This document shows positions 26,156 through 34,451 of a stretch of 64,000 nt of DNA, one piece after another; position 1 is the stretch's first letter, and each line of letters starts with the position of its first letter. A program made the position numbers and the translations under genes. Source of the stretch: Deltaproteobacteria bacterium (GTDB lineage Bacteria > Desulfobacterota > Syntrophobacteria > Syntrophobacterales > Syntrophobacteraceae); assembly GCA_012517315.1 (NCBI GenBank), contig JAAYVE010000059.1:186001-250000 (forward strand), given 5' to 3'. The notes below the pieces were generated by a model that was not told where the DNA came from, searched no databases, and worked only from the letters and a program-made list of their open reading frames with translations.

Positions 26156-27769
26156 TTAGGAGCATGAAGCAGAATTTTGGCATGCCTGTGCGCAGCAGGT
26201 TTCCATCGCCCAGACGGGATAGGGCCTGGGCGACATTGTGAGAACCCGTGCCGCTTCAGCCGCGTTGCAGACCAGGACGACCACGTCATCCGGCGGCAGT
26301 CGGTCCAGGAGAATCTCCCCCGGAGAACGCCATTCCCTTTCGTATTTCCAGGAACATCGCGGGGGCTGGTGGAGCTGAAAGCGAAATCGATCGGAAGGCT
26401 TGAGTAAATCGTAGAGGGGGCCGGGGCCGTATACGACGGGTTTTGCGCCAAGAAGCTTGAGGGTCCGCTTCCTGAGGGCGATGCCGTAAGGTTCCACGGT
26501 CCAACGGACCAAGGCGGGATTCCAGCGGCGGAGGGCATTCCATTTCAGGGGGTGCAGGGACGTCCAGGAAACCACCGGCTGATCTCCTCGGACCATCTTG
26601 TGGCTTGCACGGATCCTGCCTTCCATCAAAATGCGCAGGAGCGTGTCCAGGGCGGTGTGACCGGAATGGGATTGGCCCTGCACAAGGCCCAGGAGATAGT
26701 CGGCGTAGGATTCCCCAGGCCATGGGCCGGGACAGGAACGGGTATAGTGAATGAGGTATTCCCCCCACTGCACGTTTGGAGATTCGTGCCGGACCTTCCG
26801 GCTGGTCCCCCGCGGAGTGCTCGATCCTCGCAACTGAAAGGTTCTGGCTGAGCCGGGGAATGCATTCAGGAGCAAAGCGTTGCCCACGTGCCGCTTGCCC
26901 TTATCTGTTCCTGCGAAGATCCATTGTTTGCGCGGTGCTTCAATCTGCTGATCCACAAGGGCGCGGAGCATGTTCCCCTCAGGGCGCACGGCGAGGACCA
27001 GATGCACGTCGGAGACGGCGGCAAGGAGTCGATCCCGCCAGAACATGGGCCATGTCTTCGAGCAACGCATGGCCTTGGTGGTGCACGAAAGGATTGGGTC
27101 GCCCGGATGGAAGGCACCCGGAAAGGGCAACGTGTCGGTCCTGGGGCGATCGTCAATGGGACAGGGTAAGACCGTGAGCAGGGGGATGCCTCCCATCCAG
27201 GCGGACACAGAAACCAGGTCGTAAGTGAGGGTTCCGATACTGGCTGCGATCCCGGCTCCTGTGGCGGCGATGTGGGAGAGGAAGAGTCTCAGCGCCTGAA
27301 GCCAGTCTTCATGGGGAGACGCTCCCCGCGGTTTTCTGGAGTTGAAGATACCGACCCAGGGGGGCTTGAAAGCGATTTTTCCCCTGCCGAAGACCAGCTG
27401 CGGAGTGTCCAATGGGTCCTTTTTGCCATGCCTCCCTGGAAGCCAGACCGCCGCCCAGATGCCGTGCTTGAGCCAGGTGTCCGCCTGTTGCCGGGATCTT
27501 TCCACCTGGCGCGCGGAGAGGGTGTGCTCACCGAGTTGCTCCTGCAACCACCTTGCGGGAGGACACCCGGAGCCTGATCCCGCCCTGAGCCATGTGCCCA
27601 TGAGACGGTGCACCTCGCCGCAGTGTTTGCGTTCCGTTCGTTCCAGAAGTGCATTCAGGAGGAACAGGTCGCGCGACTCCTCGTCCCTCAGCGGTTTAAT
27701 GAGGAACGGCAGGCTCGCCTCGTCGGGCGGCAGAAACGAAAGAATTTCTGGAATGATTGACGCGTGCAA
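26156..27769 (-). CDS. Unrecognised two-domain protein: SLOG/DprA-like plus DUF2971-like region
   Basis: 537 residues, no signal peptide or membrane segment. Residues about 138-265 look like a SLOG/DprA-type nucleotide-binding fold: VGIFNSRKPRG at the first strand, GAGIAASIGTLTYDLVSVSA, GGIPLLTVLP, later DVHLVLAVRPEGN. Residues about 339-510 contain LIHYTR, a helix with LLRILMEGRIRAS, RGDQPVVSWTS and WKYEREWRSPGE; the last (W-x-YE-x-EWR) is the hallmark of DUF2971-like and ADP-ribosyltransferase-like families. SLOG proteins often bind NAD-derived or nucleotide ligands in conflict systems. The only start at the 5' end is a TTG at 27769 with a poor site; the true start may differ. Function unknown. 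Confidence 0.6.
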   Translation of the reverse strand: MHASIIPEILSFLPPDEASLPFLIKPLRDEESRDLFLLNALLERTERKHCGEVHRLMGTWLRAGSGSGCPPARWLQEQLGEHTLSARQVERSRQQADTWLKHGIWAAVWLPGRHGKKDPLDTPQLVFGRGKIAFKPPWVGIFNSRKPRGASPHEDWLQALRLFLSHIAATGAGIAASIGTLTYDLVSVSAWMGGIPLLTVLPCPIDDRPRTDTLPFPGAFHPGDPILSCTTKAMRCSKTWPMFWRDRLLAAVSDVHLVLAVRPEGNMLRALVDQQIEAPRKQWIFAGTDKGKRHVGNALLLNAFPGSARTFQLRGSSTPRGTSRKVRHESPNVQWGEYLIHYTRSCPGPWPGESYADYLLGLVQGQSHSGHTALDTLLRILMEGRIRASHKMVRGDQPVVSWTSLHPLKWNALRRWNPALVRWTVEPYGIALRKRTLKLLGAKPVVYGPGPLYDLLKPSDRFRFQLHQPPRCSWKYEREWRSPGEILLDRLPPDDVVVLVCNAAEAARVLTMSPRPYPVWAMETCCAQACQNSASCS

Positions 27770-27948
27770 GGCCTTGGACTATTTTCGCCGGTGGAGTGCC
27801 ACAACACATTATTTGCCTAGCTATTTAACGGGTCCCATCGTCTGTTGTCAATGGCTGGAGACTCTAGAGCGACCGGGCAACAGCCACCTTCGGTTTCGGG
27901 AAGATGCCGACAACAGAGGGAAGCACACCCGGTCCCGGCGGGGTGACC

Positions 27949-28992
27949 ATGAAACTGGGAATCATCGGAGTGGGAGGATGTGGAAAAACGACCATTTTCA
28001 ACGCCTTGACGCGTCGTACGGGGGAATCGGTTCCCACCGGAGGCCAGGCTGTACCGGTGCCGGGGGTTGTGACCGTGCCGGATCCGAGAGTGGACTGGCT
28101 CAGCCGCCTTTACAAACCCAAGAAGACAACCTACGCTCAGGTCACCTATGTGGACCTCCAGGGAATTCCCGGCAGGGTGGAAAACAAGCAGGAATACATG
28201 TCCCACCTCCTCACCCACATGCGCACGATGGATGCCCTCCTCATGGTTGTGCGCAATTTCATGGATCCATCTTCGGGAAAGCCGGATCCGGCTCGAAACC
28301 TGCGTGAACTGGAAGAGGAGTTTCTCATCGCGGACCTTGCCACCGTGGAAAAACGCCTGGAGAGACTCGAACTGGAACAGAAGCGTGGGAAAAAGATCGC
28401 GGGCCCTGAAAAGGAACTCTTGCAGACCTGTGCCCAAGTGCTCAACGGCGAAAGGCCCCTTCGCTCCAAACCGGATCTGGTTGCCGCTCCCGAGTTAAGG
28501 GGGTTCACGTTCCTTTCCGCCAAGCCCCTGCTTGTGGTGGTCAACAACTCCGACGAGGACGACCGCATGCCGGATCTGGTTCTGGAAGCGGCGGAAGCGA
28601 TGGTGGTTCGTGGAAAACTGGAAATGGAGATGGCCCAACTCTCGGAAGAAGAAGCGGCTGTTTTCAGAGAGGACTTCGGTATCGCGGAATCGGCCGTGGA
28701 CCGGGTCATTGCACGCTCCTACGCCCTGCTGCGTCTTTCCACTTTTCTCACCGTGGGAGACGACGAGGTGAAGGCCTGGACCATCCCGAGGGACCTGCAG
28801 GCCGTGGAGGCCGCAGGGGTGGTTCATTCGGACATCCAAAGAGGCTTCATCCGTGCGGAAGTGGTTTCTTACGACGATCTGCGCCGGTGCGGGGACTACG
28901 CTGCAGCGCGGAGGCAGGGACTTGTCCGACTCGAGGGAAAGACCTACCGAGTACAGGACGGGGACGTGATCCACTTTCGGTTCAATATTTAG
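27949..28992 (+). CDS. ychF: YchF/OLA1-type GTPase (redox-regulated ATPase family)
   Basis: 347 residues. P-loop GVGGCGKTT, switch region YVDLQGIPGR, G4-like VVVNNSDED, a coiled-coil insertion with repeated Glu/Lys heptads (EKRLERLELEQKRGKK) and a C-terminal TGS-like domain with VHSDIQRGFIRAEVVSYDDL and VQDGDVIHFRFNI. The family binds ATP more than GTP and associates with ribosomes. I chose the ATG at 27949, after GGGGTGA, rather than one 15 codons earlier. It is slightly shorter than the 363-residue E. coli protein and belongs to a divergent branch. Confidence 0.9.
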   Translation: MKLGIIGVGGCGKTTIFNALTRRTGESVPTGGQAVPVPGVVTVPDPRVDWLSRLYKPKKTTYAQVTYVDLQGIPGRVENKQEYMSHLLTHMRTMDALLMVVRNFMDPSSGKPDPARNLRELEEEFLIADLATVEKRLERLELEQKRGKKIAGPEKELLQTCAQVLNGERPLRSKPDLVAAPELRGFTFLSAKPLLVVVNNSDEDDRMPDLVLEAAEAMVVRGKLEMEMAQLSEEEAAVFREDFGIAESAVDRVIARSYALLRLSTFLTVGDDEVKAWTIPRDLQAVEAAGVVHSDIQRGFIRAEVVSYDDLRRCGDYAAARRQGLVRLEGKTYRVQDGDVIHFRFNI

Positions 28993-29001
28993 GGGCGAAA
29001 T

Positions 29002-29026
29002 CCCCGAGAATGGCCGATTCCCGGGG
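29002..29026. terminator. Strong hairpin between convergent genes
   Basis: CCCCGAGAAT-GGCCG-ATTCCCGGGG forms a 10-bp stem with one mismatch, between the ychF stop (28992) and the end of the BPL-N gene (29096). No T run follows on either strand, so it may be a bidirectional pause or mRNA 3'-end stabiliser rather than a classical terminator. Confidence 0.5.
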
Positions 29027-29095
29027 AATCGAGGAGAGAGGAGAGAATGGGCGGTGGCGGCATTGCCGGTTGGGGATGGGGGAAAGGTCACGGGT

Positions 29096-30439
29096 TCAAG
29101 GGGCCGCCTGCGGGGGTCGGGTCCAGAGAAGTGTGTGAAAGAGGAGCAAATCCAGAGAGTCGAAGACTTTCCGGAAAAGCCCTCCATGGCTCATTTGCCC
29201 GCCGAAAAGATCGCTCCTGAGTGCGTCCACTCGAGGGTTGACCTTGCCCAGTTTGGGTAACTTGCCCGAGTAAGCGGATAATTTCTCCTCGAGGAGGAGA
29301 CAGCGAGCTCTGTCACAGAATTCCAACACGCACCTTTCCGTCTCCCTCGCCCAGTCAATCCAGGGGGAGGTTTCCCCCTCTTCGACCACCACTTTCTCGA
29401 GTTCCCTGTAGAGAAAGGCCAGGCTCACGGCGAGGGTTCCATATTCAAGACCGCGGATGCCGCGCCGCCAATTGAGAAGCCAGGGATTTCGCCAGTTCCA
29501 GAGGAGGTGGCGCTCTCCAAAATGAATCAGACGCTGGGTGGTCTTTAGGGCGACCTCGGCGTGACGGAGGACCTGACGCGTCGGGGGCGTCCCGGGCGAG
29601 GAAACGTTCCGCTCCGGAACGCCCTTTGGGATTGCCGTTTCAGAACAACTCCGGTCCAGGTAAAGGAGAAGATTGCGGAAAAGGAGATTTCCCCATGTGT
29701 CTTCGGGGGTTTCCAGATGAGGGTAGGAAAGGACCAGAGAGCCTCGGCCCAGCCGGGCTTCCAGGATAGCCGGCTGCCCCAGGAGGCGGGAAGGGTCGAG
29801 GTTGATCCCATAGGCCCGCTCCCACTCTTCCATGTCCTGGCGGTCTCTCATGAGGTCGGAGACTGGGAGGTCCGCAACGCGAAAGTCCTTTCCCATCCCT
29901 GAATAAGTGGCCAAAAGGCGAATGCCTTCGCTGGCGGTGAGGCGAAATTGCGAGGGCCACCAAACGGAAACGGGGATTTGAGCCGGGATGTTTTTCCAGG
30001 CGGGGTGATGGGGATGGCCTTGAATCCATACTTCGCCGCTTGCGCTGGGAAGGCGTTCGCAGAGGGGTATGCGCTCCACGGGAACGAGTTTGATGGAGGG
30101 ATGGCTGGAAAGAGCGAGACCTGCCCCGCCGCAAAACCCAAGATAGCCTCCGCCTTCCTCCACGAAGCAACGGATGCGGGCACTACCCTCCCGGCCGAGA
30201 GCATGCAACTTGTGCGCCGCCCATCCTCCCGGGACCAGCAGCACGCGATGAGCCGCCAAGGCCCCTGCCGAGATGTCGTCACCCCTGAGCAGCCGGTACG
30301 GAATGCCCAGGCGATCCATCGTTTCGAGGCAAAAAATGCCCCACACAAGGGACTGGTCCCAAAAAAGGGCGACAGGAGGTCCCCTCCACCCACAAGAGAC
30401 CTGGGTGTCCAAGCTACAGGCTTTCATCCAGTGACTCAT
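29096..30439 (-). CDS. BPL-N domain (GATase1-like) protein with extra C-terminal domain
   Basis: 447 residues. Residues about 20-270 resemble the biotin-protein-ligase N-terminal domain, a glutamine-amidotransferase-like fold: VALFWDQSLVWGIFCLETMD, VLLVPGGWAAHK, GGYLGFCGGAGLALS with the nucleophile-position Cys, and SYPHLETPEDTWGNLLFRNLLLYLD. The last 150 residues are a helical region of unknown type. No biotin ligase catalytic domain. Free-standing BPL-N proteins have no firm function. The ATG at 30439 lacks a strong site; Met 5 codons on is possible. Confidence 0.75.
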   Translation of the reverse strand: MSHWMKACSLDTQVSCGWRGPPVALFWDQSLVWGIFCLETMDRLGIPYRLLRGDDISAGALAAHRVLLVPGGWAAHKLHALGREGSARIRCFVEEGGGYLGFCGGAGLALSSHPSIKLVPVERIPLCERLPSASGEVWIQGHPHHPAWKNIPAQIPVSVWWPSQFRLTASEGIRLLATYSGMGKDFRVADLPVSDLMRDRQDMEEWERAYGINLDPSRLLGQPAILEARLGRGSLVLSYPHLETPEDTWGNLLFRNLLLYLDRSCSETAIPKGVPERNVSSPGTPPTRQVLRHAEVALKTTQRLIHFGERHLLWNWRNPWLLNWRRGIRGLEYGTLAVSLAFLYRELEKVVVEEGETSPWIDWARETERCVLEFCDRARCLLLEEKLSAYSGKLPKLGKVNPRVDALRSDLFGGQMSHGGLFRKVFDSLDLLLFHTLLWTRPPQAAP

Positions 30440-30946
30440 GGTCCGGATTCAGAATGCCCCCTTTCTCGATGGCGGCTGCCTTTCCCCGCACATCGACCAC
30501 GTCGGTGTAACCTTCGTGCTGTGGTTTCGTGAAGGCGCTGTTGTAGGTGGGCGGGGTCCGCCCGGACAGAAAGGTCTGGGTGACGTGGCATCCTGGCTCT
30601 CGGCACAGCAGTGCGAAACTCGTACGAACTGAGGCACGCCATGCACCGTCGGCGTCCGCGTGGCTGTCCGCAACCGGTCTCACTTGGCACGTTCGATGAA
30701 CTCGCGGTTACGGGACCACCTGAAGTCTCTTGCCCATCAACTGCTTCACACCGTTCACCGCCACCGAAACAGAGTGGCGCATTCTAAAGCTTCCGCGGAA
30801 GGGGTGCTCCCCTTGCTCGGTCATGGTGATTCCAACATGGGGCGGATGCGTTTGAGTGTGCACGTGACTTTGAATCCATGTGCATCGCCACCGCCAGCGC
30901 GTGCCTCAAGTTGTGTTTTGTCCATTCCATGAGGCCTTCTTGTGGT
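30440..30946. other. Low-coding region between BPL-N gene and zinc-ribbon gene
   Basis: 507 bases with only short frames on both strands. Directly after the zinc-ribbon stop a 48-codon minus-strand frame (MEWTKHNLRHALAVAMHMDS..., ATG at about 30927) follows an AAGAAGG site. Other pieces look like remnants of a minus-strand gene (separate entry). No RNA gene or repeat recognised. Confidence 0.35.
30680..30890 (-). pseudogene. Possible remnant of a decayed gene
   Basis: Two adjoining minus-strand frames look protein-like but are separated by a shift. One reads ...PHVGITMTEQGEHPFRGSF and later VAVNGVKQLMGKRLQVVP before a stop; the next frame reads NREFIERAK before its own stop at 30680. No family recognised. 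It could be chance translation; the support is composition only. Confidence 0.25.
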
Positions 30947-31177
30947 TCAATCATTTCCAAATCCGCGAATAGCACCGCAATCAGGGCAGGTCCACGTGAT
31001 ACCGTTGCACGTCATTCCCCAAAAATTTTCTTCCATGCAGTCTGAACAGATCATGAAGCCGCAGGGACAGGTCCAGCAGAAGTGCTGTTCCCTGCCGCAC
31101 GTGGCACAAATATATTTGTCGGGACGACGCCATTTCCCTCTGCTGCGCTGCGAATCGGTTGCACGGCGTTCATTCAT
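30947..31177 (-). CDS. Small zinc-ribbon protein
   Basis: 76 residues. Four cysteine pairs in a row: CATC, CWTCPC, CSDC and CPDC (the last at the C-terminal end), separated by EQHF, GFMI and MEENFWGMTCNGITW. This suggests one or two bound zinc ions and a role in nucleic-acid or protein binding. I placed the start at the ATG at 31177; a GGGGGAAAG tract precedes it. Lies 107 bp after arfB on the same strand. Family not recognised. Confidence 0.65.
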   Translation of the reverse strand: MNERRATDSQRSRGKWRRPDKYICATCGREQHFCWTCPCGFMICSDCMEENFWGMTCNGITWTCPDCGAIRGFGND

Positions 31178-31284
31178 GGATTTCTTTCCCCCTGTGTGGA
31201 ACGTCTCGTCTCCCACCATTTTGGACTGTGGGTGCCGGATTGGCAGGAGTTTGAGCCATTCCATATGACGAATGGCAACCGGGG

Positions 31285-31734
31285 TCAAGTGTCCAGGGTG
31301 GGTTTCAAGGAGCGCTCCTGTTTGAGGAGGCCCCGATGCCTTTTCTCCTGGAGGCGTCGATGTTTTGCAGATGAAGACACGGAGGATTGCTTCCGTTGGG
31401 GAGGCACTCTGAGAGCATTTCTCAGGATGTCGGAAAAACGCTTGAGGACGGTTTCTCGATTGTCGGCTTGACTCCGGCTTTCCTGGGAGGTCACCATGAG
31501 GATTCCTCCCTTGTTGATGCGATTGCCGAGAGACTGAAGAATCAGGCCGCGTTCATCCTCCGAGAGACTCGGCGAATGGAGAACATCGAAAAAAAGGGTG
31601 ACCCTGGTACTCACCTTGTTCACGTTCTGCCCTCCAGGTCCGCTGCTTCGTGAGGCCCTAAGCCAAAGCTCGTCATACGGTATGGAAAGGCGATGGTTGA
31701 TCTTGATGTGGCGACCGGTCCTCAAATCGAACAA
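31285..31734 (-). CDS. arfB: Alternative ribosome-rescue factor ArfB (peptidyl-tRNA hydrolase YaeJ type)
   Basis: 149 residues. Release-factor GGQ motif in SRSSGPGGQNVNKVSTRV, then LGNRINKGGILMVTSQESRSQADN, and the basic C-terminal tail (KHRRLQEKRHRGLLKQERS) that enters the mRNA channel of stalled ribosomes. There is no codon-recognition domain, which separates it from RF1/RF2. The start appears to be a TTG at 31734; GAGAG precedes it. Acts in rescue of ribosomes on non-stop mRNA. Confidence 0.92.
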   Translation of the reverse strand: MFDLRTGRHIKINHRLSIPYDELWLRASRSSGPGGQNVNKVSTRVTLFFDVLHSPSLSEDERGLILQSLGNRINKGGILMVTSQESRSQADNRETVLKRFSDILRNALRVPPQRKQSSVSSSAKHRRLQEKRHRGLLKQERSLKPTLDT

Positions 31735-31895
31735 GACTCTCAGACAAGTGAAAAATATTATGTCAAGTGAAAAACATTATGTGAACGATTTTCCTCCCCC
31801 GTGTGAATGTCTTACGAGAAAGGGAAAATTTTTCCACTCTTTTCCTCCTCGCCCAAAACCCGATGCAAGGAGGAATGGATAGCGTTCTATGAGAC

Positions 31896-34040
31896 TCACT
31901 TCAATGTATAAATCTTCATTTTGGTCATGGGAACCGTCGCGACTGTTTCATGGCAGCCATCAGGGGAATCCTCCCTGATCTGGACGCGGCTGCAGGGGAC
32001 CTCCAGAACCAGGGAGGAACCGGGTCCCTTGACCGTCGTGCCGGAAGCGATGGAATGGTAGATTGTGACGGCAACGGGACCTTTTTTTGCCTCAGCCCAG
32101 TCATTGAGGATATCCCAGTTTTCCTGGAAGGACTCGATGGCTTTTCTTAGTTCGACTGCATGCCGCTGATGTTCCTGTATCTTCCCCTTGGATTCCTCCT
32201 GCTCCTGGAAAAGCCTGTCCAATTCCAACTCCGCATTCCGAATCTTGTCTTGAAGTTGAAGCAATTGAGCCTGTTTTTCGGCGACTCCTTGTGCGTCGCC
32301 GGCCTCTTTGAGACTGTCCAGATCCTTGGCGATGCTTGAAAGCTGCAGAGAGGATCGATCCTGGACCTGTGCCAGGGTGCCGATCTTCGCTTCGGTCTTC
32401 AGCATCTGGTCGGTGAGTTTGGCGATGGTTTCATGCACCCCATGAAGTTCATTTTTCTTCAGGGAAATGCTTTCCTTCAGTGTTTCCAACTCCCTTTGCG
32501 TAACCGGGTCGAAACCGAAGGCCAGGCTGCACGGCACTGAGCGGTCGGAGCCGACCTGGCCCACCTCAATTCCTTCCCTGGCCAGGACTTTTGAGTAGAT
32601 GACCTTTCCCCGAGGAATCAAACACTTCCCAGCTGTCATGATGACCGATTCCACGATTCCTTTTTCCACGGTCACGTCCCCGAGGGCTTCAATTCGGGAT
32701 GCATGGACATGGGCGGCGGATACGGCGCCTTTGCTCTTGATTCTTGCCCCGAGAATCCCCCCGTAGACGGTCACACTGCCGTTCACCTCAACCGTCGCCT
32801 TGGAAATCTCCCTGGCGACGAGTTCGTCGCATTCCACGCGGAAACCGTCCTGGATGACGCCCCGAACTTCCACTCTGCCATCGAACATGATGTTGCCCGT
32901 TTCAAAACTGACGTCCTCTTCGATCACCAATTCTGGGAGCACCGAGAGCATTCCGCAGGGGGACAGGTGGGGTTTGCCGTCAATGGTGGCGTGGAATCGG
33001 AGCCCGTCCGGGGTTCGTTCCACGCCCTTGCCGCAAAAGAGCCTTTGTACAGGACAGGGTGGCGGAGGGATGACTCTTCCGTAAACATCCACGCCGTTTG
33101 TTCCATTCAAAGGGGGGATCACTTCCGCCACTACATCGCCGCACTTCACCTGTGGAACGCGGCCTCTGTCTTTCAAGCCCACACACCGCTCCTCACCGAT
33201 GATTTCGGGAGTGCCCGCGGAATCTTGGAAGGGGAAGCGTATGCTGCCCGGGACACCAGGCTTTGGAAGATTTCCATGCGCTACGATCTTGCGTGTTTCG
33301 CCGCAGCTGGGTCCATGCAGATACTCGCGGATCTCGCTCGCATCGACCAATCCCTGGGTGATCCCGGTTTGGGCGAGTGTCTCGAGGACTTCTTGCGGTT
33401 CAATGGTTTCCCTGGCTTCCCCCTTGACTCTGAGATAGGCCTCGGTTGCATCCCCGTTCACCAGGATGTCGAAGTATTTTCCGTGGAAGACCGACTCGCA
33501 GTCTGATGCCCCGTCTAAACTGGAGTTGTCGGTGCAGACGGATGGGGAAGGGCACTGGCAGGTGTCGGGACTTTCCCTTTGTTGCTCGTCCTCATGGCTT
33601 TCACGGGCTTTCAAGATGGCTTCCACTGCCTTCCGAACTTTCTCTACCCGTCTAGGGGAAATGACTCCCATATTCACGAGAATATCGGCCAGGCTCGGCA
33701 ATGTCCTGTGTTCCTTGAACTGCTTCAACTGCATCCGCGTGGCGGTTTCCAGTTGTTCCGGGGTCGCCAGGCGATTCTTCATGAGGATCTTGGAGAAGAT
33801 TCGATCCGGTTCACGCCTTTTGCGAAACTCGAGCAGCAGGCGCAGACGCGACAAATTTAGCTCGGAAATCATTTTCCTGGACAAAAGTACATCCTCCAGG
33901 GTCATGAGACGTCCTTGTTCCTCCTGTAATTCGCGAAAAGCAACCGCCTCCGCCATTTGCTCAGAGGTGAGAATCCGATGTGACAAAGCGAGTTGAGCCA
34001 GGGTTCGGTCGTCTCCAGCAAGGTTCAATTGATGCGCCAT
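31896..34040 (-). CDS. FapA/DUF342 family protein with N-terminal repeat region
   Basis: 714 residues. Residues about 1-150 hold two copies of a helical repeat (LAQLALSHRILTSEQMAEAV and FSKILMKNRLATPEQLETAT) resembling the N-terminal repeats of type II secretion/MshE ATPases. The rest is DUF342: KYFDILVNGDATEAYLRV, GDVVAEVIPPLNGTNGVDVYGRVIPP, the parallel beta-helix of polymer-binding type (VEVRGVIQDGF, SVTVYGGILGARIKSKG) and a C-terminal coiled coil. FapA proteins of this kind relate to polysaccharide or cell-envelope functions; role unproven. ATG 34040 has AAAGGAGGA upstream with long spacing; TTG 34049 is an alternative. Confidence 0.85.
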   Translation of the reverse strand: MAHQLNLAGDDRTLAQLALSHRILTSEQMAEAVAFRELQEEQGRLMTLEDVLLSRKMISELNLSRLRLLLEFRKRREPDRIFSKILMKNRLATPEQLETATRMQLKQFKEHRTLPSLADILVNMGVISPRRVEKVRKAVEAILKARESHEDEQQRESPDTCQCPSPSVCTDNSSLDGASDCESVFHGKYFDILVNGDATEAYLRVKGEARETIEPQEVLETLAQTGITQGLVDASEIREYLHGPSCGETRKIVAHGNLPKPGVPGSIRFPFQDSAGTPEIIGEERCVGLKDRGRVPQVKCGDVVAEVIPPLNGTNGVDVYGRVIPPPPCPVQRLFCGKGVERTPDGLRFHATIDGKPHLSPCGMLSVLPELVIEEDVSFETGNIMFDGRVEVRGVIQDGFRVECDELVAREISKATVEVNGSVTVYGGILGARIKSKGAVSAAHVHASRIEALGDVTVEKGIVESVIMTAGKCLIPRGKVIYSKVLAREGIEVGQVGSDRSVPCSLAFGFDPVTQRELETLKESISLKKNELHGVHETIAKLTDQMLKTEAKIGTLAQVQDRSSLQLSSIAKDLDSLKEAGDAQGVAEKQAQLLQLQDKIRNAELELDRLFQEQEESKGKIQEHQRHAVELRKAIESFQENWDILNDWAEAKKGPVAVTIYHSIASGTTVKGPGSSLVLEVPCSRVQIREDSPDGCHETVATVPMTKMKIYTLK

Positions 34041-34451
34041 GGGGTCCAAGGTCCTCCTTTGCCGTGGAATCCAGCGGCAGGTCGTGAAGTACAAGAGCCA
34101 TTCGTCCTGGTGACGCATCCCAGGGTGCCGCCCATCCAGGGTGAAATGCCGCCAGGGAAAACGTGACATCGCCTTCGGCATTCTTCCTGTCATAGGCTGG
34201 TGCACATGTCGCGAACGGGATCAATGGGAATATGCAACAGTATTATCGACACAGTTGCGTGAAAGCTTGATGTGGCGGGGTGCCGAAGGCAAGAGGGGGA
34301 GGGGTTTTCCGCGTGCGGCACCCGAAGCCCTTTTGAACGCCTGCCTCAAGCGGGATCACTCCGCAGCCGCCGTACCGGAAGATCAACCGCTTCCTGCCCA
34401 TGAGAACGGGGTTGGAGAGGAACGCAAACAGAGGAGGCCGTTTGCGTCTCG
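34041..34451. other. Intergenic region upstream of the FapA gene
   Basis: 411 bases between the FapA gene and the end of the upstream gene. A minus-strand GATAAT box near 34245 could be a -10 element, without a good -35. A 70-codon GTG-started frame overlaps the upstream stop but has no ribosome binding site and an unlikely composition, so I do not call it. Confidence 0.3.

Noticed and set aside
32703-33506. Long plus-strand frame opposite the FapA gene
   Set aside because: Mirror of the DUF342 gene, no start site and no family-like sequence.
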